DNA of 64,000 bases from Azoarcus olearius (GCF_001682385.1 NZ_CP016210.1:2480001-2544000), one strand, 5' to 3'. Positions 39,067 through 49,391 are shown, numbered from the stretch's first letter. Notes: generated from the sequence alone by a model not told the origin. Translations and numbers: made by a program.

Positions 39067-40389
39067 TCACGGGCGGCCGATGCCGTGGTATTCGATGCCT
39101 GCGGCGCGCAGCACCGAAGGCTCGTAGATGTTGCGGCCGTCGAACACCACCGGCGTGCGCAGCCGGCTGCGGATGGCTTCGAAGTCCGGACTGCGGAATT
39201 CCTTCCACTCGGTCAGGATCACCAGCGCATCGGCGCCTTCCAGCGCACTCTTGGGCCGCCCGGCGTAACTGATCCGCGGCTCGTCGCCGAAGATGCGTTC
39301 GGCCTCGCCCATGGCCACGGGGTCGTAAGCGGTGACACTGGCGCCGCGCGCCAGCAGTTCCTCCACCACCACCCGGCTGGGCGCCTCGCGCATGTCGTCG
39401 GTATCGGGCTTGAAAGCCAGCCCCCACAGCGCGAAGCGACGGCCGGAAAGATCGGTGCCGAAACGGCGCACGATCTTGTCGATCAGCACGTGCTTCTGCA
39501 CTTCATTGGCCTCTTCCACCGCAGTCAGCACCCGCAACGCGGTACCCTGTTCGGCGGCGGTCCGGATCAGCGCCTTCACATCCTTCGGAAAGCACGAGCC
39601 GCCGTAGCCGCAGCCCGCGTAGAGGAAGTGCCAGCCGATGCGGGGATCGGAGCCGATGCCCTGGCGGACAAGCTCGATGTCCGCCCCCAGGCTTTCGGCG
39701 AGGTTGGCCAGTTCGTTCATGAAGCTGATGCGGGTGGCCAGCATCGCATTGGCGGCGTACTTGGTCAGCTCAGCGCTGCGTACATCCATGAACACCAGCT
39801 TGTCGTGCTTGCGCTGGAACGGGGCGTAGAGCTGGCGCATCAGCTCGATCGCGCGCTCGTCGTCGGCGCCGATGACGATGCGGTCCGGCCGCATGAAGTC
39901 GTCCACCGCGGCGCCTTCCTTGAGGAACTCCGGATTGGAGACGACGCTGAAGGCCTCGCTGGAGCCGCGCGCGGCCAGTTCGTCGGCGATTGCCGCGCGC
40001 ACCTTGTCCGCGGTGCCCACCGGCACGGTGGACTTGTCCACCACCACCCGGTAGCCATCCAGATGACGGCCGATGTTGCGCGCGGCGGCGAGCACGTACT
40101 GCAGGTCGGCCGAGCCGTCCTCGTCCGGCGGCGTGCCGACCGCGATGAACTGCACCAGGCCGTGCTGCGCGGCTTTCACCGGATCGGTGGTGAAGCTCAG
40201 CCGTCCCGCCTCCACATTGCGGCGGACGATCTCGAGCAGGCCGGGTTCGTGGATCGGAATCGCCCCTTCTTCCAGGATGCGGATCTTGGCCGGATCGACG
40301 TCGAGGCAGAGCACTTCGTTGCCGACATCCGCCAGGCAGGCGCCGGAAACCAGGCCCACATAGCCGGTCCCGATGACGGTGATTTTCAT
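39067..40389 (-). CDS. ugd: UDP-glucose 6-dehydrogenase
   Basis: Oxidises UDP-glucose to UDP-glucuronate in two NAD steps. 440 residues. N-terminal Rossmann [20 protein letters not shown], central helix with [19 protein letters not shown], catalytic Cys in [13 protein letters not shown] (near 263) and C-terminal UDP-binding domain with [17 protein letters not shown]. Provides the donor for the GumK-like glucuronosyltransferase encoded in the same run. Confidence 0.96.
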   Translation of the reverse strand: MKITVIGTGYVGLVSGACLADVGNEVLCLDVDPAKIRILEEGAIPIHEPGLLEIVRRNVEAGRLSFTTDPVKAAQHGLVQFIAVGTPPDEDGSADLQYVLAAARNIGRHLDGYRVVVDKSTVPVGTADKVRAAIADELAARGSSEAFSVVSNPEFLKEGAAVDDFMRPDRIVIGADDERAIELMRQLYAPFQRKHDKLVFMDVRSAELTKYAANAMLATRISFMNELANLAESLGADIELVRQGIGSDPRIGWHFLYAGCGYGGSCFPKDVKALIRTAAEQGTALRVLTAVEEANEVQKHVLIDKIVRRFGTDLSGRRFALWGLAFKPDTDDMREAPSRVVVEELLARGASVTAYDPVAMGEAERIFGDEPRISYAGRPKSALEGADALVILTEWKEFRSPDFEAIRSRLRTPVVFDGRNIYEPSVLRAAGIEYHGIGRP

Positions 40390-40430
40390 TGCTTGGGCTC
40401 CCTGTTAAGCGAAAACGGTGGCGCGGCCGA

Positions 40431-41189
40431 TCAGCGCGCCTGGCCGACGCGCGCGGCGCCCCGGCCCGCCAGCAGGCAGATCGACAGAAAGGTGACAATG
40501 TCCAGCGTGTAGCGGCGCAGCAGACGGCGCGGCTCGCGCGCCAGGCGGTACAGCCATTCGAGCCGGGCGCGCCGCACCCACTCCGGTGCCCGTTTGGCCT
40601 CGCCGGCGAGAAAGTCGAGCAGCGCGCCGACGCCGAACATCAGCGGCGCCTCGATCGCCTCGTCGTGGTCCAGCATCCATTGCTCCTGCATCGGATTGCC
40701 GAAGGCCACCAGCACCACGTCGGCGCCGCTCTCGTTGATGCGTTCGGCAAGCTGGCCGCTCTCGCGCAGCGCGGCAAAGCCGTCGTAGCCATCGCAACAG
40801 CCGACCACCTCCTGGCCGTACTCCTCCACCAGCCGCTGCCCGGCGCGCATCGCCACGCCCGGCCGGCTGCCGAGCAGGAAGAAACGCAAGGGGCGCGGGC
40901 TGCGCTCGCACAGCTTGGGAATGAAGTCGCTGCCGGCAAGGTTGTCGGCGAAGCGGCGGCCATGCACCAGCAAGGCAGCGAGGTCTACGCCGATGCCGTC
41001 GTTGACCACGCATACCGAGCCGCGCGCCAGGCGCCGCCGCAGCCCCCTGCACTGCACGATGAAGTTGGTGTTGGCGAACACCACGCGGCGTCTCTCCCGC
41101 GCCTCGCAGTGGCGCAGGAGTTCGTCCGCGAAGTCGTCGCCGGTGACGCTGCGGATGCGGAATCCGCCGAGATAGAGCGTGTTTTCCAT
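40431..41189 (-). CDS. WecG/TagA/CpsF family (GT26) glycosyltransferase
   Basis: 252-residue membrane-associated transferase. Typical motifs: VVFANTNFIVQCRGLRRRL, NDGIGVDLAALLVHGRRF (with the TagA catalytic Asp), FFLLGSRPGVAMRAG, GNPMQEQWM and MFGVGALLDFLAGEAKRAPEWVRRARLEWLYRLAREPRR (partly quoted). GumM of the xanthan pathway, which adds the second backbone glucose, belongs to this family; that role here is inference from cluster context. Start ATG 41189; 22 bases from the flippase gene. Confidence 0.92.
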   Translation of the reverse strand: MENTLYLGGFRIRSVTGDDFADELLRHCEARERRRVVFANTNFIVQCRGLRRRLARGSVCVVNDGIGVDLAALLVHGRRFADNLAGSDFIPKLCERSPRPLRFFLLGSRPGVAMRAGQRLVEEYGQEVVGCCDGYDGFAALRESGQLAERINESGADVVLVAFGNPMQEQWMLDHDEAIEAPLMFGVGALLDFLAGEAKRAPEWVRRARLEWLYRLAREPRRLLRRYTLDIVTFLSICLLAGRGAARVGQAR

Positions 41190-41211
41190 GACCGGTCTGC
41201 CGAAATGAAAA

Positions 41212-42684
41212 TCAACGTCCGGCCGCGCGCCGCAGCCGCTGCAGCTCGCCGAAGGCGTTGTAGCTGCCGCGACTGAGGCGGGCGACCAGCAGATAGACGA
41301 GGAAGTAGCACAGCGCACCGGCCACTGCGCCGGCGGCCACAACGCCCGCCGGCGAGATCGCGGCGGCGCCGTAGTAGGCGAGCGGCAGCACCGCACCCAG
41401 CATCGCCGCGGTGGCCAGCACCGGCGTCTTCAAGGCGCCCGCCAGCGCACGCACGCCGCTCTCCAGCGGCCGCCCGGCCGCGCGCTGTGTCCACGGCCAC
41501 ACCAGCACGCTGGCGGCGACGAAGGCGAAGCTGACGCCCAACACCCCCTGCCCGGCCGCGAACCACGCGAACAGGCCCGCGGCGGCGACCTGCGCCAGCC
41601 CGCGCAGCACCGGAACGCGCCGCCGCCCCACCGCGAACAGCAGGTAGTCGTTGGTCTGGTGGATGGCGAGCATCACGTGCAGCACGCCGAGCACCGCCAC
41701 CAGCGGCGCCGCGGGGGCCCACACCGGGCCGAACACCGCCGCGATCAGCGGTGAAGCCAGCGCGCCGAGGCCGGCGAGCACCGGCAGCATCACGAACAGC
41801 GTCACGCCCAGCACCCGGACGTAGGCGGCACGCAGCGCGGCCGGCCCTTCGCGCACTGCATCGGCAAAGGCAGTCATCGCCACCTTGATCATCGAACTGC
41901 CGACCACGAGATACACCGCCGAGGTGATGCGCTTGGCGAAGTTGTACAGGCCGGTGGCGTGGCTGCCGAGCAGGATGCTGACCAGCAGGATGTCGCCATG
42001 CGTGGTGAGGAAGCCGGTGACACCGGTGAAGCCGACCTGGGCGATCTCGCGCCGGTTGCGTGGCCGCGCCCCGCCCTCGTCGCGCAGGCGCGGCCACCAG
42101 CGCGACTGCCCCACGAGCAAGGCCAGCGCCAGTACCGCGCCCACCACCTGCTGGGCCACGAGGGCCATCACGCCGTGGCCGCGCAGCGCGAGCAGGATGC
42201 CAACGAGCCCGCCGATCGACACCGAGACGATGGAGCGCACCGCCAGCACGCGAAACGCCATCTGGCGCGCAAGCCGGGCCTCGTAGGCGCGGGCGCAGCC
42301 TACGCACACCACTGCGACGCTCATCCAGCGCAATACGGATTCGAGTTCCGGCTGGCCGTACAGCGCGGCGACCGGCCCCGCGCCCGCCGCGACCAGGCCG
42401 CCGCACAGGATTCCGACCGCGGCGCAATGGCGGAAGGTGCGCGAATACAGCGCGTCGTCGGGTGCGGGCGCACGCAGCGCAGGCATCGCGATCGCGTCGA
42501 ACACGATCTGGCGCAGTGCGCCGAGCACCAGGTGGGCAATCGCGAGCAGGCCGAAGTGCTCGGGCAGCAGAAAGCGCGCCAGCACGATGAAGATGGCGAA
42601 GGACAGCGCTTGCTGGGCGAGGTTGTCCAGCATCGCCCACATCGCCCCGCTGCCGAAGCCGGCACGGCGCTGCCCGGCGCTCAT
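41212..42684 (-). CDS. Polysaccharide flippase (Wzx-type)
   Basis: Inner-membrane protein of 490 residues with about 12-14 hydrophobic segments, of the lipopolysaccharide biosynthesis protein/Wzx group (MATE/MVF superfamily). LARFLLPEHFGLLAIAHLVLGALRQIV at the N-terminus is typical. It would flip lipid-linked repeat units across the membrane. Start 42684 is set by GGAGG five bases upstream, which would overlap the earlier GTG start at 42690. Confidence 0.9.
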   Translation of the reverse strand: MSAGQRRAGFGSGAMWAMLDNLAQQALSFAIFIVLARFLLPEHFGLLAIAHLVLGALRQIVFDAIAMPALRAPAPDDALYSRTFRHCAAVGILCGGLVAAGAGPVAALYGQPELESVLRWMSVAVVCVGCARAYEARLARQMAFRVLAVRSIVSVSIGGLVGILLALRGHGVMALVAQQVVGAVLALALLVGQSRWWPRLRDEGGARPRNRREIAQVGFTGVTGFLTTHGDILLVSILLGSHATGLYNFAKRITSAVYLVVGSSMIKVAMTAFADAVREGPAALRAAYVRVLGVTLFVMLPVLAGLGALASPLIAAVFGPVWAPAAPLVAVLGVLHVMLAIHQTNDYLLFAVGRRRVPVLRGLAQVAAAGLFAWFAAGQGVLGVSFAFVAASVLVWPWTQRAAGRPLESGVRALAGALKTPVLATAAMLGAVLPLAYYGAAAISPAGVVAAGAVAGALCYFLVYLLVARLSRGSYNAFGELQRLRRAAGR

Positions 42685-42790
42685 CGCCACCTCCGCAGAC
42701 GTGCGGCGCCGCGCAACTGCCCCGCCGGCCGGGAGGCAATATCACCCGAGAGGCCGCGGGCGCACCCTCGCGGCCACCTTGCCAAGGTGC
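42685..42790 (-). promoter_or_regulatory. Intergenic region with two inverted repeats
   Basis: 106 bases between the GumK-like and flippase genes. It has GGCCGCG/CGCGGCC (42752-42758 and 42769-42775) and a 15-base repeat CACCTTG-C-CAAGGTG (42775-42789). Neither is followed by a T-run. They may cause partial termination or protect RNA ends within the operon. Confidence 0.35.
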
Positions 42791-43942
42791 TCATGAAAGC
42801 CGGGTGTCCGGGTAGGCGTGGGGGTCGAGCAGGCGGTCCACCACCTCGGACCAGCTCAGGCACTGGCGCTGACGTTCGTGCGGGGCGGCCAGCGCGAGAC
42901 GGATCGCCGCGACGATGCTGGCCTCGTCACCCGGCGTATAGCCGAAGCGCGAGGCGTAATTGCCGACGACCGCGTTGGGGCACACCGACGGCACGCCGAA
43001 ATAGTCGTAGGTGGCGAGCTTCATCGAGCTGTCGGCGAGATAGCTCGGCACCGCTTCGGAGCGGTAGGGCGCGATGCCGAAGCGGGCGTGCTTGATGTAG
43101 CGCAGCGTCTCGACGTACTTCATCTCGCCGTACACACGGACGTTGTCGCCGTAGCCCGGCAGCCGCGGCGAGCCGGAGCCGATGACGTGGAAGGTGATGC
43201 CGGGATAGGCGCGGCTGGCGACTTCGAAGAAAGCCGGGTCGAACAGCATCGACCCGATGCTGACCGCGTGCAGCCCGGCACCGTAGGGCGAAGGGTCGCT
43301 GTGCGACTCCAGGCTGGAATCAAAACCCTGCGGCACATGGAACACGTTGTCGCGCGTGGGCATCTCGCCGGCGAGCTGCGGCGACAGCAGCGCGATCACG
43401 TCCATGTCGCCCGATGCCTTGACGAAGCGCCGCTTCACGTAGTCCGCCACGTTGATCGTGGCCAGGCTGTCGGAGGCCCGGTAGATCTGGCGCGCGCGCG
43501 GATTGATGCGCCGCACGAGGTCGGCAAAGATCGGCGCGATGCCGCTCTCGTACACCACCACGTCGGCTTCGCCGATCCATTCCTGCAGCGTGGGGTTGGC
43601 CGAATTGGCGTACAGCCAGAACATCGCGTCCTCGAACGGCCGCAGATACCAGCGCCGCGAGTTGAACGGATGCACCGGCGTCTTCCACAGGTAGCAATCG
43701 ACGCCGTTCCAGTGCTCCACCTGGTTGGCGCGGTCGTCGATCGCCAGGCGGATGTCGCCCTTCATCTTCGACAGCGCGCTGTAGCGCAGCGAGAAGAAGC
43801 GGACCTGCCCGCGGCGCGCGAGCTCGTCGGCAATGAAGTGGATGCTGGCGCGGCGCGGCGTGCGGTAATCGTGCGCGGACAGCACCAGATAGCGGGGTGA
43901 TGTCGTGGCCGGAGCGGCCGGCGCCGGTGCGAGTTGCTCCAT
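42791..43942 (-). CDS. GumK-like glucuronosyltransferase (GT70)
   Basis: 383-residue GT-B glycosyltransferase. The N-terminal [24 protein letters not shown] with [16 protein letters not shown] is the GumK pattern, as is YESGIAP and the later SVGSMLFD-like [12 protein letters not shown] and [30 protein letters not shown] (partly quoted). GumK adds beta-1,2-linked glucuronic acid to lipid-linked mannosyl-cellobiose in xanthan synthesis. The ugd gene in the same run fits. Acceptor specificity is inferred. Confidence 0.85.
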   Translation of the reverse strand: MEQLAPAPAAPATTSPRYLVLSAHDYRTPRRASIHFIADELARRGQVRFFSLRYSALSKMKGDIRLAIDDRANQVEHWNGVDCYLWKTPVHPFNSRRWYLRPFEDAMFWLYANSANPTLQEWIGEADVVVYESGIAPIFADLVRRINPRARQIYRASDSLATINVADYVKRRFVKASGDMDVIALLSPQLAGEMPTRDNVFHVPQGFDSSLESHSDPSPYGAGLHAVSIGSMLFDPAFFEVASRAYPGITFHVIGSGSPRLPGYGDNVRVYGEMKYVETLRYIKHARFGIAPYRSEAVPSYLADSSMKLATYDYFGVPSVCPNAVVGNYASRFGYTPGDEASIVAAIRLALAAPHERQRQCLSWSEVVDRLLDPHAYPDTRLS

Positions 43943-43973
43943 GGAGTATCCCCTTTGTTGTCTGTCTTGCGGG

Positions 43974-44996
43974 TTACAGGTACTTGCGGATCAGCGTCAG
44001 CTGCGGCGCCTCCACGCCGGAGGCCGCGGGATGGATGCTGAACGGATAGGTGCCCCACCACCGCCCGGCCGCCCAGTAGGTCCACCCCGCCCACACCGGG
44101 TTGTTGTCCACCTCGGCGAGGATGGCGTCGAGCGCGGCGAGACAGGGCTCGCTGGCGGCCACGCCGAATTCGCCGAGGAAGAAGCGGGCGCCGGTGCTGC
44201 GCGCCCAGGCGCTGGCATTCGTCATGATCTGGCGCAGCTGCTCGGCCGGAATGCACTCCACCGTGGTGCCGGAATAGCTGGCGTTGGCGTACTGATGCAC
44301 TTCGAACACGAAGTTGTTGAGCGGATCGCGGAAGCTGCTGAAGGCCTGCGCATTGGAGATGCCGTTGATCGGCTTCTGCCACTCGTGGGCGCCGCTCCAG
44401 CGCCCGCCCGAAACCAGCAGCAGGTTGTTCGCCCCGGCGCTGCGCAAGGCATCGACGGTACGCTGGGCGAGACTGGCCCATTGCGGAATCGTGATCAGGT
44501 TCGGCTCGTTCATCAGCCCGAAGGCCACGTGCGCCTGACCGGCGAACTCGCGCGCGAGCTTCACCCAGAAGTCGATGAACACCGCCTCGCTGACCGCGGC
44601 GCTGCCGATGCTCTGCCCCGCATAGGCGCCGTAGTTGTGAACATCGAGGATCACGCACATGCCCAGGCTGCGCGCCGCTTCGGTGACGGTGCGCATGCGC
44701 CCCAGCTCGGCGGTGTCGAGGCCAGCGCCCAGCAGCGGCTGCAGCCGCTCCCAGCGGAACGGCAGCCGGATGGTGTTCATGCCGACGCTCTGGAAGTACG
44801 CGAGATCCTGCGCCGGCGGGTAGATGTAGTCGTAACCGTAGCGCGCCGGAATCTTCTTGCCGTTGAACTCCGCGCCCGCGAGATTGACCCCGGCGAGCTG
44901 ACGGCTGAGGTCGCACTGGGCGGCGGCGGAATAGGCGGTGCCCGCGAGCACGACGGTGGCGAGGGTGCGCACGAAGCGCCGTAGCATCGTGTTCAT
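43974..44996 (-). CDS. Secreted glycoside hydrolase family 5 (cellulase-like)
   Basis: 340-residue exported glycanase. Signal peptide to about residue 26 (YSAAAQ). GH5 features: [24 protein letters not shown], acid/base Glu in GLMNEPNL, nucleophile Glu in FLGEFGVA, and aromatic [11 protein letters not shown] near the end. GH5 enzymes of this shape cut beta-1,4-glucans or mannans. Its place among exopolysaccharide genes suggests trimming or turnover of the polymer made by this locus. ATGA overlap with the upstream glycosyltransferase gene. Confidence 0.92.
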   Translation of the reverse strand: MNTMLRRFVRTLATVVLAGTAYSAAAQCDLSRQLAGVNLAGAEFNGKKIPARYGYDYIYPPAQDLAYFQSVGMNTIRLPFRWERLQPLLGAGLDTAELGRMRTVTEAARSLGMCVILDVHNYGAYAGQSIGSAAVSEAVFIDFWVKLAREFAGQAHVAFGLMNEPNLITIPQWASLAQRTVDALRSAGANNLLLVSGGRWSGAHEWQKPINGISNAQAFSSFRDPLNNFVFEVHQYANASYSGTTVECIPAEQLRQIMTNASAWARSTGARFFLGEFGVAASEPCLAALDAILAEVDNNPVWAGWTYWAAGRWWGTYPFSIHPAASGVEAPQLTLIRKYL

Positions 44997-46108
44997 GACG
45001 CCCTCCCCACCACATTGCGGTACTCGTCCACGTACTGGTGCGCCGCGTGGCGCCAGTGGTAGCGCGCCGCGTAGTTGATCGCGCGCTGGCGCCGGGCCTG
45101 ATAGTCCCCGGGCGTGACGTCGGCGAGCGCCAGCACGTCGTCCACACCCACGCCCTCGCCCATCAGCAGTCCGATGCCCGACTCTGCCTGCAGCTTGGCG
45201 AAAGGCGGAATCGCGCTCAGCACCGGCACCAGGCCGGCGCTCATCGCCTCGATCGGCGCGATACCGAAGCCCTCATGACGCGACAGGCAGACGAAATACT
45301 GGGCGCGCCCAAGCAAGGCCTGCAGCGCCGCTTGCGACGGCGCCGCGACCAGTTCCACCAGCCCGTCCAGCCCGCGCAGCGCGATCGCGCATTCGAGGTC
45401 GACCAGGCTGAGGTCGAACTCCCGCCCGGCGATGATGAGACGCCACTGGTCATCGGCCTCCACCAGCTGCGCGAACAGGTCCAGGGTTTCCATCAGGCCC
45501 TTGTTCACCGACCAGCGGCCGAAGTAGATCAGCGTCTTGCCCGGAACCTCGCTGCCCGCGCCGGCGAACTTGTCGACGTCGACGCCGTTCTCGATCACGC
45601 GCAGGCGCAACGGCGAAACCACGCGGCTGAAAATCTCGCCGTCGTTGTCGCTGGTGGCGATGACGCGCCGATAGGCATGGGCCGAGGCCCGCGTGATGGT
45701 GCGGAACCACAGCTGCTTGGCGCGCGACGCGAACGCGGTGTGAAAGAAGCCGCCGTGGGTCGAGGCGATCATCGGCTTGCCATGCAACAGACGGGTCGCC
45801 GCCAGATAGTCGAAAAAGAAATCGACCCCGTGCACATGGACCACGTCGGCGCCGCGGATGGCACCGATGACCGATGGACACAGCGGATAGCGCGACGAGC
45901 CGGTATAGGGCAGGCGGCGCACCGTGATGCCCTGGTGCTCGTCCTCGCTCGGCAGCAGCACATCCTCGTCGCGGAACATGCGGTTGAGCGTGACCACCTC
46001 GGCTTGCTGGCCGCACACCTCGACCTGATGGCGGGCGATGTTGAGCACCACTTCTTCCATGCCGCCGATGGAGGGATGGAACTGGCGGACGACATGTACG
46101 ACTTTCAT
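44993..46108 (-). CDS. GT4 glycosyltransferase (GumH-like)
   Basis: 371-residue retaining GT-B transferase, probably mannosyltransferase. VRQFHPSIGGMEEVVLNIARH and VIENGVDVDKF, then the UDP/GDP-sugar binding SRHEGFGIAPIEAMSAGLVPV with the E-x7-E motif. GumH of the xanthan system (GDP-mannose:cellobiosyl-lipid alpha-1,3-mannosyltransferase) opens similarly; this equivalence is inference. Start ATG 46108 overlaps the upstream polymerase-like gene by four bases and ends in an ATGA with the GH5 gene. Confidence 0.88.
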   Translation of the reverse strand: MKVVHVVRQFHPSIGGMEEVVLNIARHQVEVCGQQAEVVTLNRMFRDEDVLLPSEDEHQGITVRRLPYTGSSRYPLCPSVIGAIRGADVVHVHGVDFFFDYLAATRLLHGKPMIASTHGGFFHTAFASRAKQLWFRTITRASAHAYRRVIATSDNDGEIFSRVVSPLRLRVIENGVDVDKFAGAGSEVPGKTLIYFGRWSVNKGLMETLDLFAQLVEADDQWRLIIAGREFDLSLVDLECAIALRGLDGLVELVAAPSQAALQALLGRAQYFVCLSRHEGFGIAPIEAMSAGLVPVLSAIPPFAKLQAESGIGLLMGEGVGVDDVLALADVTPGDYQARRQRAINYAARYHWRHAAHQYVDEYRNVVGRAS

Positions 46109-47427
46109 GGACTTCTCCCGGTGACTGGGTCGGACAAGGACGGCGCGGCGGCCCGAGGCGCGCCCGCGTTGGCGTCCTCCGTCGTGCCGCCGAAGCGGCT
46201 GGCCACGCTCACGCCGATCAGAAACCACAGCAGCGCGGATGTCTTCATGGCGAACAGCGACGTGCCGCTCACCGTCAGGATCAAGGCGATGTAGAGCGAG
46301 ACCTGGGCGCGCAGGCGCGCAGCCGCTTCGTCACGCATCGGCAACAACCACAGGAACAACCACAGCCCCAGCGCCAGCGGCAGGCCGAAGCGGGTGAACA
46401 GGTAGGCGTAGCCGGCGTCGCCGTGGCGGGCGGCCCAGCCTTCCAGCCCCAGCAGCCCGGCCCAGCCGAGTTCGAGCACCGAACGCCCGCCGAGCGCGAG
46501 GCGGCCGACAAAGTCGTCCGCCAGGTGATGCGGAAACGCGATCGCCAGCGCGCAGATGCCGGTCACCGCGATGAACGGGAAACCGAACCCGAGGCCTTGC
46601 CAACTCGGAACCAGCGTCAGCCGCATCGCCGCCATCAGCGTCACCACCACGAGCCCGTAGCGCGAATCGGCCAGCACGATCAGCGCCCACGCCAGCAACA
46701 GTGCCAGCGCAATCGTGCCGCGCTCGGTGGAGGGGCGCGACAGCCCCCACGCCGCCAGCAAGGTGGCGAAATTGCCCATCGACACCGGCTCGATGAAGAT
46801 CGACGACACCCGGTGGCTGCCGAGCAGCGCGGGAAACAGCGTGCGCCCGATGCCCTCGGGGCGGACGCCGTTCACATTGAGCGCGACATCCTGCTGGTAG
46901 CTCTCGGGCACCACGCCTTGCGAGATGTAGTACGAGAGGATGTTGAAGTAGCGCGCATAGACATCGACGAACAGCAGCTCGACCAGCGCAACCACCAGCG
47001 TCACCCCGGCGACGATGAAGAGTGCGCGCTGCGCCAGCGCGCGCTCGCCCACCACGCTGCCCAGCCACAGGAACAGCGCCGGAATCGCGAGGTCGCGCGC
47101 CGACTTGAAATCCACCGCGCCGCGCAGCAGCCACAGCGAGCCGAGCATGCCGAGCATGCCGACCAGCAGGGCAAGCATCGGCCCCGGCACGCGGCGCAGC
47201 AGCAGCGGCAGGCACAGCGCCAGGATCAGCCCTTCCGCCACCCCGACTGCCGCGGCGCCGAGCCGCAGCACGTTGGTATGAATGCCGACCAGCAGCAGCG
47301 GGTAGCAACACGCGAGCACCACGGCGCACAGCACCACCCGGCGCTCCCCCACGGACAGCGCGCGGGGCGATGCGGTTGGCATCGCCAGCGCGGGAGCAAG
47401 CCCTGCACCGAAGCTGCCTGCGGCCAT
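46105..47427 (-). CDS. Polysaccharide polymerase-like membrane protein
   Basis: 440-residue inner-membrane protein with about 11-12 hydrophobic segments and a large periplasmic loop in the middle (around ARYFNILSYYISQGVVPESYQ), the layout of Wzy/GumE-type polymerases and O-antigen ligases. No residue-level motif proves the activity. It is the only polymerase candidate in the locus. Ends by overlapping the GT4 start; begins one base after the acyltransferase stop. Confidence 0.72.
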   Translation of the reverse strand: MAAGSFGAGLAPALAMPTASPRALSVGERRVVLCAVVLACCYPLLLVGIHTNVLRLGAAAVGVAEGLILALCLPLLLRRVPGPMLALLVGMLGMLGSLWLLRGAVDFKSARDLAIPALFLWLGSVVGERALAQRALFIVAGVTLVVALVELLFVDVYARYFNILSYYISQGVVPESYQQDVALNVNGVRPEGIGRTLFPALLGSHRVSSIFIEPVSMGNFATLLAAWGLSRPSTERGTIALALLLAWALIVLADSRYGLVVVTLMAAMRLTLVPSWQGLGFGFPFIAVTGICALAIAFPHHLADDFVGRLALGGRSVLELGWAGLLGLEGWAARHGDAGYAYLFTRFGLPLALGLWLFLWLLPMRDEAAARLRAQVSLYIALILTVSGTSLFAMKTSALLWFLIGVSVASRFGGTTEDANAGAPRAAAPSLSDPVTGRSP

Positions 47428-47428
47428 C

Positions 47429-48493
47429 TCAGACTGCTCCCGCCGGGGTCGCCGCTACCGGCGCCCTCAAGCCCAGTGCCCACGGCATGCGGGCGCCGAG
47501 CAGCGCGCGCAAGGGCACGCAGATCAGGATCGCGATCGCGGAGCTGGCCAGCGCCCAGCCGAAACCAGCGTCGGCAGTCCGCCACCCCGCCACTGCCGCC
47601 ACACCGGACAGCACGCTGAACGTGACCATGTGGCTGGCGAAGATCAGCAGCGTGTTGGCGGCCAGCCAATCGACCACGCGGTTGGGGCGCACGCGCTGCG
47701 CCAACAGCGTAACCAGCGCGATGCCGGCGGCGGCGGCAACGAAGTACAGCCCCACCCAGTTGCCGAAGCGGAGCTGGTTGAGGTCGACGCGGCCGTTGGC
47801 GAGCGCGGCGGCCAGCCACACCGCGGCAACAAGCAGCAGCGCCAGCACGCCCCCGTGCCACTGCCCCGCCACACCGCGCAGCCACTGCCCCCAGGCGTAG
47901 AACACCAGCGCGGCCGGCAGCACGTCGAGCGCGAACGGCAGCCGCCAGCCCGCCTGCGGAAAGAGCGCGCACCACAGCAGCGCGAAGGCGGTTGCGCCCA
48001 GCGCAACCGCGGCGGCACCGGCGTGGCGGCGCAGCAGCAGATAGGCGCAGGCGGTGACGAACAAGGCCGGCAGGAACCACAGCGCCGGATCGACGTAGAG
48101 CAGGTCGCCCTGCCCGCTTACCAGCCCCTGCAGCGGTTCCCACCACGGGCGGGCGCCCCAGCGCGCCGCCTTGTCGCCAATGCCCCGCGTCGCCAGCCAG
48201 TACAGGTAGGCGCCGGCAAAGAAGAAGGCATAGGGCAGCAGCAGGCTGCGGGCGAGACGGCGGACACCGAGGCCCAGCCCTTCGGTCAGGCGTGCGTCAC
48301 GCACCACCGCGCCGGCAAGCCAGAAGAACAGGGGTACGTGGAAGCTGTACAGCAAGCTTGCCAGCCAGGGCGGGCAGCCGCGCGCATGGCCGATCACCAC
48401 CAGCACGATGCCGATCGCGCGCGCGGCGTCGATGGCGGCATTGCGGCGGGGTTCGGCCAGCTGCGGTTGCATCCGCCCTGCTTCAATAGGCAT
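47429..48493 (-). CDS. Acyltransferase 3 family membrane protein
   Basis: 354-residue integral membrane O-acyltransferase with about ten helices; NAAIDAARAIGIVLVVIGHA with the conserved His, and FHVPLFFWLAGAV with the RxxR-type follow-up. Members such as GumF/GumG and OafA acetylate or otherwise acylate sugars. Likely decorates the exopolysaccharide. ATG 48493 overlaps epsG; ATG 48472 with AGGGCGG upstream is equally possible. Confidence 0.88.
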   Translation of the reverse strand: MPIEAGRMQPQLAEPRRNAAIDAARAIGIVLVVIGHARGCPPWLASLLYSFHVPLFFWLAGAVVRDARLTEGLGLGVRRLARSLLLPYAFFFAGAYLYWLATRGIGDKAARWGARPWWEPLQGLVSGQGDLLYVDPALWFLPALFVTACAYLLLRRHAGAAAVALGATAFALLWCALFPQAGWRLPFALDVLPAALVFYAWGQWLRGVAGQWHGGVLALLLVAAVWLAAALANGRVDLNQLRFGNWVGLYFVAAAAGIALVTLLAQRVRPNRVVDWLAANTLLIFASHMVTFSVLSGVAAVAGWRTADAGFGWALASSAIAILICVPLRALLGARMPWALGLRAPVAATPAGAV

Positions 48494-49349
48494 TGAGCAC
48501 GCTTCCGACCACATTCACCGAGGCGGCGCGCAGGCGCTCGGCAAGCTGGACGAGGGGACGCGTTGCGGATGCATTCTGGCGTGCCAGCACGCAGGCTGCG
48601 CCCGCCCGTGCCGCGATCAGCTCGGCGTCGGCGCCCTGCTCCGCCGCGGGGGTGTCGATGATGACGACGTCGAACTGAACCCCGAGGCGGTCGAGCAAGG
48701 CCGGAAACGGTAGCCGCGACAGCAGCTCGAGCGGATTGGGCGGCTGGGGCCCGGCCGGCAGCACACTGAGGTTCACCAGGCCATCCACGCGGCGGATCGA
48801 CTCGCCGCCGCTGCGGCCCGCGAGCAGCGTGCCCAAACCGCTGCCGTTGGGCAGCCCGAACAGGCGATGCTGGGCGGGACGGCGCAGATCGGCATCGACC
48901 AGCAAGGTGCGCTCGCCGAGCTGGCTGAACACCACGGCCAGATTCGCCGCAGTCCACGAGCGGCCGTCGCCGCGGGTGGGACTGACGACCGCCAGCCGCC
49001 GCCGCGCGGCCGGGTCACCCAGCCAGCGCAGCATCAGCTGCGTGCGCAGGCCGCGCAGCGCTTCCACCGCGTCGCCAAAGGGCTGGTAGGCGGCAACAAC
49101 TGCGTCGTGGATGGCACTTTTTCCCCACGCCACGTAGGGATAGTCGAACTGGTGCGCGAGCGCGAACGCAACGTCCTCGTCATCGACCAGGCGCAGTTCG
49201 CGCGCCGCATCGCCAAAGCGCAGGCCGCGTTCGCGCTGCAGGCGCAGCACCCGTTCAGCGTCCTCCGCGCGCAGGCGCCCGGATTCGACGAGGATGGCGC
49301 CGATCGGCCGCTCTTGCGGCTGCGGCGGAAGTTTGTGCGGAGCATTCAT
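48483..49349 (-). CDS. epsG: EpsG-type polysaccharide tyrosine kinase/ATPase
   Basis: 288-residue cytoplasmic partner of the chain-length protein. An N-terminal MshEN-like domain (IGAILVESGRLRAEDAE..., about 15-75) precedes a BY-kinase/ParA-like ATPase: Walker A region SPTRGDGRSWTAANL (121-136), Walker A' LLVDADLR, Walker B VVIIDTPA. The Walker Lys is replaced by Arg130, and the C-terminus has a single Tyr (last residue) rather than a Tyr cluster. Similar GDGRS loops occur, to my recollection, in EpsG proteins of methylotrophic betaproteobacteria, so it may be a family trait. Confidence 0.88.
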   Translation of the reverse strand: MNAPHKLPPQPQERPIGAILVESGRLRAEDAERVLRLQRERGLRFGDAARELRLVDDEDVAFALAHQFDYPYVAWGKSAIHDAVVAAYQPFGDAVEALRGLRTQLMLRWLGDPAARRRLAVVSPTRGDGRSWTAANLAVVFSQLGERTLLVDADLRRPAQHRLFGLPNGSGLGTLLAGRSGGESIRRVDGLVNLSVLPAGPQPPNPLELLSRLPFPALLDRLGVQFDVVIIDTPAAEQGADAELIAARAGAACVLARQNASATRPLVQLAERLRAASVNVVGSVLNAY

Positions 49350-49391
49350 GGAAAGACGCCTCCGGGTGCAGCAGATGGGACGCTGAGACGC

